64,000 bases of DNA from Agrobacterium tumefaciens. Its GTDB lineage: Bacteria; Pseudomonadota; Alphaproteobacteria; Rhizobiales; Rhizobiaceae. Shown piece by piece: positions 1-7,577 of the stretch. Made by a program: the position numbers and the translations under genes. The notes below the pieces were generated by a model. That model was not told the origin of the DNA, ran no database searches, and saw only the letters and a program-made list of their open reading frames with translations. Within the stretch, counting starts at the first letter, position 1. Every line of letters starts with the position of its first letter. The stretch covers positions 62,001 through 126,000 of the forward strand of contig NZ_JXQV01000011.1 in NCBI RefSeq assembly GCF_000834635.1. Direction: 5' to 3'.

Positions 1-59
1 CGGCGGAAGTGGTGTTGGCAGACCGTCGCCGCAAGTACGGGTGGCCGAAGGTCAACACG

Positions 60-344
60 ATGGATGAGCGGGCAGGGGATCGCAAAGGCGTCACTGTCAG
101 CCCGCAGCTTCTCCGGGTTTCCGAAAGCTTTGACACGGTTCGCCGGGATAGCGATCTGGCAGCGGCTTGGAAGCGGTACTTCGACAAGGCCGGATTGCCA
201 TTGCCAGCGATGCCGACGGGCCTTGATTGGTTGTTCTTCCCACCAGTGCCAGCGGACGTAACGGATTTGGATTTGGCGGTTTCCGAAGCTTGGGACGCCT
301 TCGGACAGCAGGTTAACGAGGGGCGCGAAAATGATGCAGCATAA
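60..344 (+). CDS. Hypothetical phage protein
   Basis: I do not recognise a family in this protein of about 94 residues. I chose the ATG at 60 because GAAGG lies eight bases upstream and because another reading frame, open to the left edge, ends in TGA at 65-67; this gives the short gene overlap usual in phage operons. A GTG at 9 in the same frame is an alternative start. The protein is acidic at its C-terminus and has the segment WKRYFDKAGLPLPAMPTGLDW near the middle. It overlaps the following NusG-like gene by 14 bases, so the two are probably translated together. Confidence 0.5.
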   Translation: MDERAGDRKGVTVSPQLLRVSESFDTVRRDSDLAAAWKRYFDKAGLPLPAMPTGLDWLFFPPVPADVTDLDLAVSEAWDAFGQQVNEGRENDAA

Positions 345-984
345 GTTCGACGATTTCTCCCAACATGTGTCTTTGCGCGGTCTGCTGAAGCTGGATCGTA
401 TCGCTGCGGAAGCAGCTCAAGTGGCGAGGGAGCGAGAATCAGCCCGGATGGAAGTGGCGCGGGCCAACACTGATTCTAGCTGGATCATCGTGCAGGTGGC
501 TTTCGGTCGCGAAACCACTGTGGAAAACGACCTGACCAGAGCCGGAATTGAAGCGTGTGTACCGATGCGAATGGGGCCGGAAAGGAAGCGACACGGCAAA
601 CGTCTACCCGCTACTTTGACACCCGTTTTCAACGGTCTCGTCTTCGTGTTTTGCCGACGCACTGGCGAAGCTATACGCGGCGTGGCAAGCTTTGAGCATG
701 TCAGAAAGATCGTGATGGATGGCGAAAGAGCCATTCCAATCTCTGCGCAAGCAGTCAATGATTTCAAAGATATGGCTGCGAGAGGTGAGTACGATTGGAA
801 CAAGGATGCGGGTGTATTCAACAAAGGTGACAATGTCCGCCTGACCAGTGGGCCTTTCGTGGACTATGAGGTCCGCATTGAAGCTTTCGCAGGCGCAGGG
901 AATGGAGATGCGGTTGTCACCATCCCTATTTTCGGAAGGCCGGAGGTCTTCAACATGCCTCTTGTCATGCTCGAAAAAGTGTGA
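331..984 (+). CDS. Phage NusG-family transcription (anti)termination protein
   Basis: This 217-residue protein has the two-domain layout of NusG/RfaH proteins. The N-terminal NGN domain (about residues 50-150) contains WIIVQVAFGRE, EACVPMR and PVFNGLVFVF. The C-terminal KOW segment contains FNKGDNVRLTSGPFVDYE (about residues 160-180). NusG proteins bind the RNA polymerase clamp and change pausing or termination; specialised paralogues such as RfaH load at ops sites. About 45 residues precede the NGN domain, longer than in housekeeping NusG. The gene sits directly ahead of nested hairpins, an ops-like GGTAGC motif and a strong terminator, and then the morphogenesis genes. I infer that it lets polymerase read into the late region. 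The family call is firm and the role is inference. Confidence 0.85.
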   Translation: MMQHKFDDFSQHVSLRGLLKLDRIAAEAAQVARERESARMEVARANTDSSWIIVQVAFGRETTVENDLTRAGIEACVPMRMGPERKRHGKRLPATLTPVFNGLVFVFCRRTGEAIRGVASFEHVRKIVMDGERAIPISAQAVNDFKDMAARGEYDWNKDAGVFNKGDNVRLTSGPFVDYEVRIEAFAGAGNGDAVVTIPIFGRPEVFNMPLVMLEKV

Positions 985-1045
985 GTACAAGATGCGCATG
1001 GTCGATCCGGTTCTTAGTGGCGATTGCGTTTCACGCCCGGACCCA

Positions 1046-1085
1046 GCCCTGACAGTCTCAATCTAATGAGACATCGATTCAGGGC
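1046..1085 (+). promoter_or_regulatory. Nested RNA hairpin between NusG paralogue and terminator
   Basis: An outer 7-bp stem (GCCCTGA at 1046-1052 with TCAGGGC at 1079-1085) encloses an inner 6-bp stem (GTCTCA at 1055-1060 with TGAGAC at 1067-1072, loop ATCTAA). No T-run follows, so this is not itself an intrinsic terminator. It lies between the stop of the NusG paralogue and the terminator at 1111-1138. It could be a pause or antiterminator-loading structure, or simply an mRNA 3' stabiliser. Confidence 0.6.
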
Positions 1086-1094
1086 CGGTAGCAC
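1084..1094 (+). promoter_or_regulatory. Candidate ops-like element
   Basis: GCCGGTAGCAC matches the RfaH recruitment site ops (GGCGGTAGCNT, recalled from E. coli) at the GGTAGC core, with one mismatch in the first eight bases. The bases CGGT AGC ACCG (1086-1096) can form a small hairpin, as the ops non-template strand does. It is placed just downstream of a NusG paralogue gene and just upstream of a terminator. The match is short and could be chance. Confidence 0.35.
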
Positions 1095-1110
1095 CGCTAT
1101 GGAATTTTGA

Positions 1111-1138
1111 AAGGCGACCCTAACCCGGTCGCCTTTTT
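1111..1138 (+). terminator. Rho-independent terminator
   Basis: GGCGACC (1113-1119) pairs with GGTCGCC (1127-1133), flanked by an A-rich 5' side and five T residues (1134-1138). It stands between the NusG paralogue and the gpZ-like gene, so transcription into the late region must either start downstream or read through it. Confidence 0.85.
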
Positions 1139-1173
1139 GCTTTCTATAGGTTGCTCAACTACGGGGTTCGGCT

Positions 1174-1746
1174 ATGGCAGGTATCATCACTATCAAGTGG
1201 GCCGACCGAAACCTTGCCATGTACGGCAAGCGGCTGGAAAAGCTGAACCGGCAATTTCCGACCGTACTGCCACGCATCGTTAATCAGGTCGGTAATCGAT
1301 CGAAGACGATTGTCATTCGCGAACTGACCCAACAGACAGGATTACCAAGGGCGGTGATCGTTCGCGCCATTGGCAATCCCCTGGCAGCCCGTCCCGGTCG
1401 TTACGCCTATGACATGATCACGCGGGGCGGTAACATTCGCCTCAAATATCTGCGGCCACGGGAAACGCCAGCGGGGGTTGTCGCAAGACCGTTCGCCAAG
1501 GCTACGCTCTATCCGGGCGCATTCCTTCGCGGCGGCATGTTCCCTGACCGAAAGGACGTGCCAGACTTCAACGGTCATGCCTACTATCGTCTGAACAAGT
1601 CTGGCACGAAGATCACCTTCGCTCGCTCTGGCGTCTTCATCCCGGTAGAGATGACAAGCGGCGCAACGGTTGCTGCCTTCCACCGTGTCGCCGCACCGCT
1701 TCTCGCTCAACGCGTCGGTGCTGCCTTGGATAAGCTGGTTCCTTAA
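1174..1746 (+). CDS. Minor tail protein Z (GpZ)-like protein
   Basis: This 190-residue protein resembles the prophage minor tail Z family (lambda gpZ, a tail completion protein). It shows a basic N-terminal part (LPRIVNQVGNRSKTIVIRELTQQTGLP), a glycine/proline-rich middle, and a C-terminal segment beginning at RSGVFIPVEM that is typical of the family. The expected role is finishing the tail for head joining. Its place is unusual: it stands before terminase and is cut off from the other structural genes by a reverse-strand gene, whose stop codon overlaps its own by four bases (1743-1746). Confidence 0.6.
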   Translation: MAGIITIKWADRNLAMYGKRLEKLNRQFPTVLPRIVNQVGNRSKTIVIRELTQQTGLPRAVIVRAIGNPLAARPGRYAYDMITRGGNIRLKYLRPRETPAGVVARPFAKATLYPGAFLRGGMFPDRKDVPDFNGHAYYRLNKSGTKITFARSGVFIPVEMTSGATVAAFHRVAAPLLAQRVGAALDKLVP

Positions 1747-2495
1747 ACGGCGTCATCGGGTGACTTTTTGCGCAGTAGAAGAAGAAATTTGAACTCTCGC
1801 ATCGGCACGAACCAAAAAAGGATAGCGAGAAGATGGCCGATAAACACCGCCACAAATAGTAACGAGTGTAGGACGCTGATGCCTGAGCTTTCGTAAATAG
1901 CAACCAGTCCGTAAGCCACTAGCAGGATGTGCATGATTGGGATGAGGGCAAAGAGGATTGAAGTAGCGATCTCATAAACACGCACGACCCAACGGAAGGT
2001 CCTCTGTGGTTCAAGCAGTTCATTGCCGCCCAGCGCAAGATGATGCTGGAATAACCGCAAACCTACCTCGTTGTAGTTGAATGCATCTCTCAAAAGGCCG
2101 CCATTCATATTTTGCGCTTTGGCACCTTTGTTTAGTACTGCGGTCAACAGCGTCGAATATGTCAGCCAAGTAGTAAAGCTCAACGAGCATATGCATATAG
2201 ATAGCGAGGCAAGACCGACCAATATCTCCATGATGGCTGGCAACTCCTGCGTACTTAAGTTCACCACAGGGATCGTGAAACCTTTGCCCGATAGGGCGAT
2301 CGAAAGGATCGCATCTATCACTATCAAGGATTTTAAGTTGTTGTCTCGTTTAGCCTCAGCTTCACTCAGGCGGTCACGCAGGCTTTCTGCAAGTGTGTCA
2401 TCGATCTTGTCGCTACTGCGAGCCAAATCATCCATGTAAGTGGCTTCAAGACGATACAGCGGGCTAGTTTTAAATTCCACACGGTCCATCGACAT
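1743..2495 (-). CDS. Multi-pass membrane protein, phage moron
   Basis: I do not recognise a family. The 250-residue protein has a soluble, charged N-terminus (about 50 residues) and then about four hydrophobic segments: LIVIDAILSIALSGKGF, IMEILVGLASLSICICSL, IATSILFALIPIMHILLVAY and LLFVAVFIGHLLAILFWFV. It is read against the late genes and has lower GC than its neighbours, the usual signs of a moron with its own promoter in the 2496-2681 gap. An inner-membrane role such as superinfection exclusion is possible but is only inference. Confidence 0.6.
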   Translation of the reverse strand: MSMDRVEFKTSPLYRLEATYMDDLARSSDKIDDTLAESLRDRLSEAEAKRDNNLKSLIVIDAILSIALSGKGFTIPVVNLSTQELPAIMEILVGLASLSICICSLSFTTWLTYSTLLTAVLNKGAKAQNMNGGLLRDAFNYNEVGLRLFQHHLALGGNELLEPQRTFRWVVRVYEIATSILFALIPIMHILLVAYGLVAIYESSGISVLHSLLFVAVFIGHLLAILFWFVPMREFKFLLLLRKKSPDDAV

Positions 2496-2681
2496 CCCTC
2501 TGAGTAAGCCCGAAACCTACACTATTCACCCGCTGTTTGAAGTGGGATATGACCTACACCCCCCTTGGTCGGGTCCTTACCCAAAAGAGGCCAACTAGCG
2601 GGTAAGCGCGACTGCGGGATTTCTCGCTTTGCAAAAAATTATAGGGGGATTCCCCCGCCTTTTCAGTGGAATCGGAATCAG

Positions 2682-3416
2682 ATGGCAAAGAGCTATCCCG
2701 ACGATCTTCGCATGCAGGTTATCGCCTACATCGACGAGGGCCATACAGTTCGCGAAGCGGCAGAGAAATTCGGCGTAAGTCCTAGCTTTGCTGCGAAATC
2801 GCACAAGAAACACGTCGATGCGGGCGAAACCGGCCCGATTGATGAGGCTGATACGCCAGATGCGTTACCAGTGCCTGCCGACGATGGGGAAATATCGGGG
2901 CTTGAACTGGCCGACCTTCTTGGTGTTTCGAAGCGGGCTGTCTCTGATTTTGTCGAGCGTGGAATCGTGGTGAAGACAGAACGGAATCGCTACGACATGC
3001 GCCGTTCAATCCAGCTGTACTGCGAGCATCTTAGAACGATGGCGGCGGGCCGCAGCGGTGATGGTGCCGATGCTTTGACGACAGAGCGCGCACGTTTGGC
3101 CCGTGAGCAAGCTGACCAAACAGCGATGAAGAATGCGGCCATGCGCCGTGAGATGATTCCAATAACGGACGTGCGGCATGAATGGACTTCAATTGGTCGG
3201 CGTATTCGAAACGGCATCATGTCCGTTCCTTCGCGGTGTCGCCAGATGCTTCCGCACCTCACGACTTTTGATGTTGACGTGATCGACCGAGAACTCCGGT
3301 CGGCGCTTTCCGATCTGGGTGAACAGGACGATGACAGAAGCGTTGACGCTGCTGCGGAAAGCGTTGTGGGAGAGCCTGCAACCACCGCCGAAATTGAGGC
3401 TATCGAAATGGATTGA
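2682..3416 (+). CDS. Terminase small subunit (Nu1-like) with an extra transposase-type HTH
   Basis: This 244-residue protein carries two DNA-binding segments. Residues about 5-40 (DDLRMQVIAYIDEG, REAAEKFGVSPSFAAK) look like the helix-turn-helix of IS630-type transposases. Residues about 67-120 (SGLELADLLGVSKRAVSDFVERGIV as two adjoining halves) match the Nu1 winged helix that recognises cos. A basic helical stretch and a C-terminal interaction region follow. The start is ATG 2682; the frame is open to 2565 but that upstream part reads as non-coding. The gene overlaps the large-subunit gene by 86 bases, as is common for terminase pairs. Confidence 0.8.
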   Translation: MAKSYPDDLRMQVIAYIDEGHTVREAAEKFGVSPSFAAKSHKKHVDAGETGPIDEADTPDALPVPADDGEISGLELADLLGVSKRAVSDFVERGIVVKTERNRYDMRRSIQLYCEHLRTMAAGRSGDGADALTTERARLAREQADQTAMKNAAMRREMIPITDVRHEWTSIGRRIRNGIMSVPSRCRQMLPHLTTFDVDVIDRELRSALSDLGEQDDDRSVDAAAESVVGEPATTAEIEAIEMD

Positions 3417-5109
3417 AGAACACATCCACCTGCCTGAAGGCGTATCATCGCTCACAGGCAAGGTTAGGCTCTGGCCTCCGCAGGTCGAAATTGCCGACGC
3501 GATTGGTAACTCTGCGATTGAGCGTGTGACGCTGGTCAAGCCGGTTCGCGTAGGCTTCACCACACTGTTGACCAGCGCCATGGCAAGCTTTTGCAGCAAT
3601 GATCCAGCGCCGATCCTGTCACTGTTGCCAACCGAATCTGACTGTCGGGATTATATGGTTTCCGATGTCGAGCCGGTTTTTGATGCCTCGCCGACATTGC
3701 AAGGCATCCTGTCGAGTGACGATAAGAAAGGTGGACGAAACACGTTGCTGTCCCGGCGCTTTCCGGGCGGCTTTCTAAAAGTCATCGCCGCCAAGTCACC
3801 GCGCAACCTTCGTCGCCATAACGTGCGCATCCTGTTTATGGATGAGGTGGATGGTATGACCAACACCAAGGAAGGTTCTGCGCCCATTCTGGCAGAGCGC
3901 CGTACGCTTTCGTTCTCCGACCGCAAGATTGTGATGGGATCGACGCCAGTCTACGAGGCCACAAGCCATGTGCTGCGCGCCTATGAGCATTCGGACAAGC
4001 GCATCTATGAAGTTCCTTGCCCGGAGTGCGGACACTTCCACGAGATACAGTGGGCCGACATTCAGTGGCCGGAAGGCGAGCCGGAAAAAGCTTACTACGT
4101 CTGTGTCGAATGCGGCTCGGTCGTTGATGAGCGGCACAAGCCAGAGATGGTGACGAACGGTCGGTGGCGAGCGCTCAAGCCGGAAGTCAAAGATCATGCG
4201 GGCTTCCGTATGAATGCTCTAATTTCCCTGTTGCCGAATGCGTCCTGGGGGCGACTTGCAAAGGAATTTGTGTCGGTCAAAAACGATCCATCCACATTGC
4301 AGACCTTCGTCAACACTATCCTCGCTCAAGGGTGGAAAGACGAGGCCGACGAACTGGACGATATCGAGATCAGCGAGCGCGCCGAAGACTTCGGCTTCGA
4401 AGCAATCCCGGTCGAGGTTCTGATCATCACTGCTGGCGTGGATGTGCAGGATGACCGCCTAGAGGTGACATTCATCGGCTGGGATAAGGAGGGCGTTCCT
4501 TACGTTCTCGGCCACGAAGTTATCTGGGGTCGCTACGATGACACCGTGACGTGGGGCGAACTCGATATCCTGCTGTCAACGCAATGGAATCATCCGCTGG
4601 GCGGTCGCATCAAGGTCGATGCGACCTGCGTTGACAGTTCCGATGGTGAAACCATGGAAACGGTCTACCGCTTTGCCTTTCCTCGCTTTAACCGCAAGGT
4701 GTACGCGATCAAGGGCGCTGCGGGTAACCGGCCTTGGATCGAGCGCTCGAAAAGCACCGTCAAGGGCGGTCGGCTCTTTATCGTCGGTGTCGATGGCATC
4801 AAGAGCAACATCATGGGCAGGCTGTCGCGTCCAAGGTCCATGCGGTTCTCCAAAGACCTCGCTCCTGTCTGGTTTGAACAGGTTGCGGGCGAGCGCATGG
4901 AAATCACCTACAAGCGCGGCCAAACGGTCCGGCAATTCGTGCCGGTTCCCGGTCGCCGTCATGAAGCCCTTGACTGCACCGTTTACGCTTTCGCCGCTCG
5001 CCAGATGGTCAATGCCAACTGGGCGCACCGTGAAGGCGAACTATCAACGCCACCGGAAATGGTGCCGCCACCTTCCAAACCTCAAATCGCAACATCGGAT
5101 TGGTTATAG
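3331..5109 (+). CDS. Terminase large subunit, GpA family
   Basis: This 592-residue protein packages DNA into the procapsid. The N-terminal ATPase half has LVKPVRVGFTTLL, which lines up with the deviant Walker A of lambda gpA (KSARVGYS), and the Walker B ILFMDEVDGM. A zinc-ribbon-like pair, CPECG and CVECG, follows at about residues 230-265. The C-terminal half contains ITAGVDVQDDRLEVTFIGW and DATCVDSSDGETMETVY, which correspond to the acidic residues of the GpA endonuclease. Length matches the family (about 600). ATG 3331 is preferred over GTG 3319. Confidence 0.93.
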   Translation: MTEALTLLRKALWESLQPPPKLRLSKWIEEHIHLPEGVSSLTGKVRLWPPQVEIADAIGNSAIERVTLVKPVRVGFTTLLTSAMASFCSNDPAPILSLLPTESDCRDYMVSDVEPVFDASPTLQGILSSDDKKGGRNTLLSRRFPGGFLKVIAAKSPRNLRRHNVRILFMDEVDGMTNTKEGSAPILAERRTLSFSDRKIVMGSTPVYEATSHVLRAYEHSDKRIYEVPCPECGHFHEIQWADIQWPEGEPEKAYYVCVECGSVVDERHKPEMVTNGRWRALKPEVKDHAGFRMNALISLLPNASWGRLAKEFVSVKNDPSTLQTFVNTILAQGWKDEADELDDIEISERAEDFGFEAIPVEVLIITAGVDVQDDRLEVTFIGWDKEGVPYVLGHEVIWGRYDDTVTWGELDILLSTQWNHPLGGRIKVDATCVDSSDGETMETVYRFAFPRFNRKVYAIKGAAGNRPWIERSKSTVKGGRLFIVGVDGIKSNIMGRLSRPRSMRFSKDLAPVWFEQVAGERMEITYKRGQTVRQFVPVPGRRHEALDCTVYAFAARQMVNANWAHREGELSTPPEMVPPPSKPQIATSDWL

Positions 5110-5111
5110 CC

Positions 5112-5306
5112 ATGGCCCTTATCGACGATCAAATCTCCGCGCTTGAAGAGGCTGTTGCCATGGGTGCGAAGAAAGTCACATTTCATTCCGGTGGAACGCG
5201 CCGCGAAGTCGAGTACCACTCCCTGAAGGACATGCGCGAAGCATTGGCGTCGCTGAAATCGCGTCAGTCCGGTGGCTCTCGCATGATCTTGGCGGCGCTC
5301 GATTGA
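5112..5306 (+). CDS. Head-tail joining protein gpW
   Basis: This 64-residue protein begins MALIDDQISALEEAVAMGAK and contains KVTFHSGGTRREVEYHSL, the pattern of lambda gpW. That protein closes the connector after packaging and provides the site for the next connector ring. It lies between terminase and portal as in lambda (A-W-B). Its stop codon shares bases with the portal ATG (TGATG at 5304-5308). Confidence 0.88.
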   Translation: MALIDDQISALEEAVAMGAKKVTFHSGGTRREVEYHSLKDMREALASLKSRQSGGSRMILAALD

Positions 5307-6838
5307 TGGGTATCGGGAACGTTCTTGACCGGACTATTGGTTACTTTGCCCCCGAAGCCGGGCTTCGCCGGATAAAGAACCGCGCCGCAATCGACATCAT
5401 GTCACGCGGCTATGCAGGTGCTGAAACCAGCCGTCTGAAAACCGGCAGGCGCGCGCCTTCGACATCGGCAGACGCGGAACTTGTCCGCGCCGGTCGCGAT
5501 CTGCGCAACAGCATGCGCGATCTGGTTCGCAACAATCCGCATGCGGCCAAGGCCATTTCTGAACTCGTTAGCCACACCATCGGCGACGGGATTGTGCCAC
5601 GATCCAAAAACAAGAAGGCCATAGCGCTTTTCAAAAAGTGGTAGAAGGTCTGTGATGCGGATGGCGATCTTGATTTCTACGGCATGCAGACGCTGCTTGC
5701 TCGCGAAATGTTCGAAAGCGGCAATGGTATGGTTCGCCGTCGCCGTCGCCTGCTGGAAGATGGGCTACCAGTGCCGCTACAATTGCAGGTGCTGGAAGAC
5801 GATCTTATCGACAGCAGCAAAGAGGGCGTGCTTTCGGGTGGCGGAAAAGTCATTCAGGGTATCGAATTCGACGCCCTTGGGCGTAAGCGGTCTTACTGGA
5901 TGTTCGGTTCTCATCCCGGCAACAGCTTCTTTGACCCGCAATCGTCTATCGTTTCCAAGCCGGTCCCGGCATCCGATATCGCCCATATGTTCGAAAAGCA
6001 GAGAACGCAGGTTCGGGGTGCGCCTTGGGGCGTTCCCGCGATGGACGATATGTACGGCCTCGCCAAATACGAAGAGTCCGAACAAATCCGAAAGCGGCTG
6101 GAATCCTGTATCGTCGGCGTCATGACAGGTGGCGAAGACGGTGATGTGCTGGGTTCGCCTGTCGCGGCAGATGCGCAGGGCAAACCGCTTCCGCCTGGTG
6201 TGTATGATGTTCACGGTCAGCGCGTCGAAAAGTTCTCGCCGGGTTCTTTCTACAACGCGGTCGGTGGTCGCGGTCTGACGTTCTCGCAGCCAGCCGTGAC
6301 AGACAGTTACGATCCCTACAAGGTGTCGCAGCTGCACACCATCGCGGCAGGCTGGCGCATGCCGTATTCCGTCCTGACGGGCCGACTGGACAAGGTGAAT
6401 TATTCGTCCAGTAAGATCGGCCTTGAGCCTTTCCGTCGGTTAATCTCGGCCCTGCAATGGCAAGTCATCATTCCCATGATGTTGCAGCCGATCTGGGATT
6501 GGTTCTGCGAGGCGGCATATTTTGCGGGCGAACTCGATACACCCACGGTGGAAGTGGAATGGTCACCGCCTCGCTTCTATTCAGCCGATCCGCTGAAGGA
6601 CGTGAATGCCCGCATCAAGGAAGTTCGTGCCGGTTTCCGGTCGCTTTCCAGCGCCATCGCGGAAACGGGCGAAAACCCGGATGACGTGCTGGATGAAATC
6701 GAAAGTGACTTCAAGAAGCTCGATGATCGGAAATTGATCCTCGACAGTGACCCCCGGCGCATGTCGCAAGCTGGGCAGGTCCAGCAATCCGACGACAAGC
6801 CCGACGACGACAAGGACACCGACGATGACGAAACTTGA
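5306..6838 (+). pseudogene. Portal protein (lambda gpB family) interrupted by an in-frame amber codon
   Basis: The dodecameric portal forms the DNA channel at the head vertex. The frame from ATG 5306 codes an N-terminus (VLDRTIGYFAPEAGLRRIKNR, then NPHAAKAISELVSHTIGDGI) and meets TAG at 5642-5644 (codon 113). The same frame continues without a shift as KVCDADGDLDFYGMQTLLAR, the expected next stretch of lambda-family portals, and runs to 6838. The total of about 510 codons is full length. Read literally there are two pieces, 5306-5644 and 5684-6838. A single base change from TGG or a Lys/Gln/Glu codon explains the break. A sequencing error, true inactivation or amber suppression are all possible. 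Confidence 0.85.
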
Positions 6839-7475
6839 GGTTCGCAAAGCGCCCGCCAATCTGCCGATGCAGGTTCGCGGGCAGGGGCTTTCTGAAAGCA
6901 GGATTGATGAAGAAGCCCGCACCGTGACGCTGGTGTTTACCACTGGTGCCGCGGTCCGCAGGCTTCGCTATACCGGCTGGGATACCGCCAAGCCCTTTGA
7001 TGAAATCCTTGTGGTTTCTGATCGGGCGCTTGACTTGTCCCGCATGAACCTCGGTGCGCCTGTCCTCGATAGCCATTCCAAGTGGTCAACGTTTTCGCAG
7101 GTCGCCGTTGTCGAGCGTGCTTGGATCGAAAGAGGCGAGGGGTGGGCAACCATACGCTTTCCGAAAGTCGGGATCGATGAAAGTGCGGATCGCATGTTCG
7201 GCCTGGTGGCTGACAAGATCATCAAGAATGTTTCGGTTGGTTATTCCATCGATAAAATCCGGGTGGAAGAGCCGCAGAAGAAAGGCGAGGTCGAAAAGAT
7301 TTATGTTGAGCGCTGGACGCCAAACGAGATTTCTTTCGTGACCGTGCCTGCCGATCCCGGTGCGCAGGTCCGCGCCAGTGAGGCAACTTTTCCACTGTCT
7401 GTCATGGGCACGTCTGACAATTCTATCCGCGCTGCCCGCATGCGCATGGCCGAAGCTGCTCTAAGCCTCGCCTAA
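6825..7475 (+). CDS. Prohead (HK97-type, S78-like) protease
   Basis: This 216-residue protein resembles head maturation proteases. Residues around APVLDSHSKWSTF supply the catalytic histidine and KNVSVGYSI supplies the serine of the family's SxGF-like motif. RWTPNEISFVTVPADPGA is the usual C-terminal core strand. It should cleave scaffold parts of the capsid protein coded just downstream. The start at ATG 6825 overlaps the end of portal by 14 bases. Confidence 0.8.
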   Translation: MTKLEVRKAPANLPMQVRGQGLSESRIDEEARTVTLVFTTGAAVRRLRYTGWDTAKPFDEILVVSDRALDLSRMNLGAPVLDSHSKWSTFSQVAVVERAWIERGEGWATIRFPKVGIDESADRMFGLVADKIIKNVSVGYSIDKIRVEEPQKKGEVEKIYVERWTPNEISFVTVPADPGAQVRASEATFPLSVMGTSDNSIRAARMRMAEAALSLA

Positions 7476-7514
7476 ACCATCCACCTAAACTTCAAAGTTC
7501 GCCACCTGCTTACC

Positions 7515-7550
7515 ACCGGGACGCAGGGCGACGGCGCTTGTCTGCCCGGT
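7515..7550 (+). other. Hairpin between protease and capsid genes
   Basis: ACCGGG (7515-7520) pairs with CCCGGT (7545-7550), with a possible inner CAG/CTG extension, followed by AATTTTC. It may act as a weak attenuator or an mRNA stabiliser at the 5' side of the capsid message. The Shine-Dalgarno AAAAGGAA for the capsid gene follows. Confidence 0.35.
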
Positions 7551-7577
7551 AATTTTCAAAAAAAGGAACTGCACACC

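Noticed and set aside
64-261. Forward frame of 65 codons inside the first phage gene
   Set aside because: It lies wholly inside another likely gene, is Ser/Arg/Cys-rich and has no family features.
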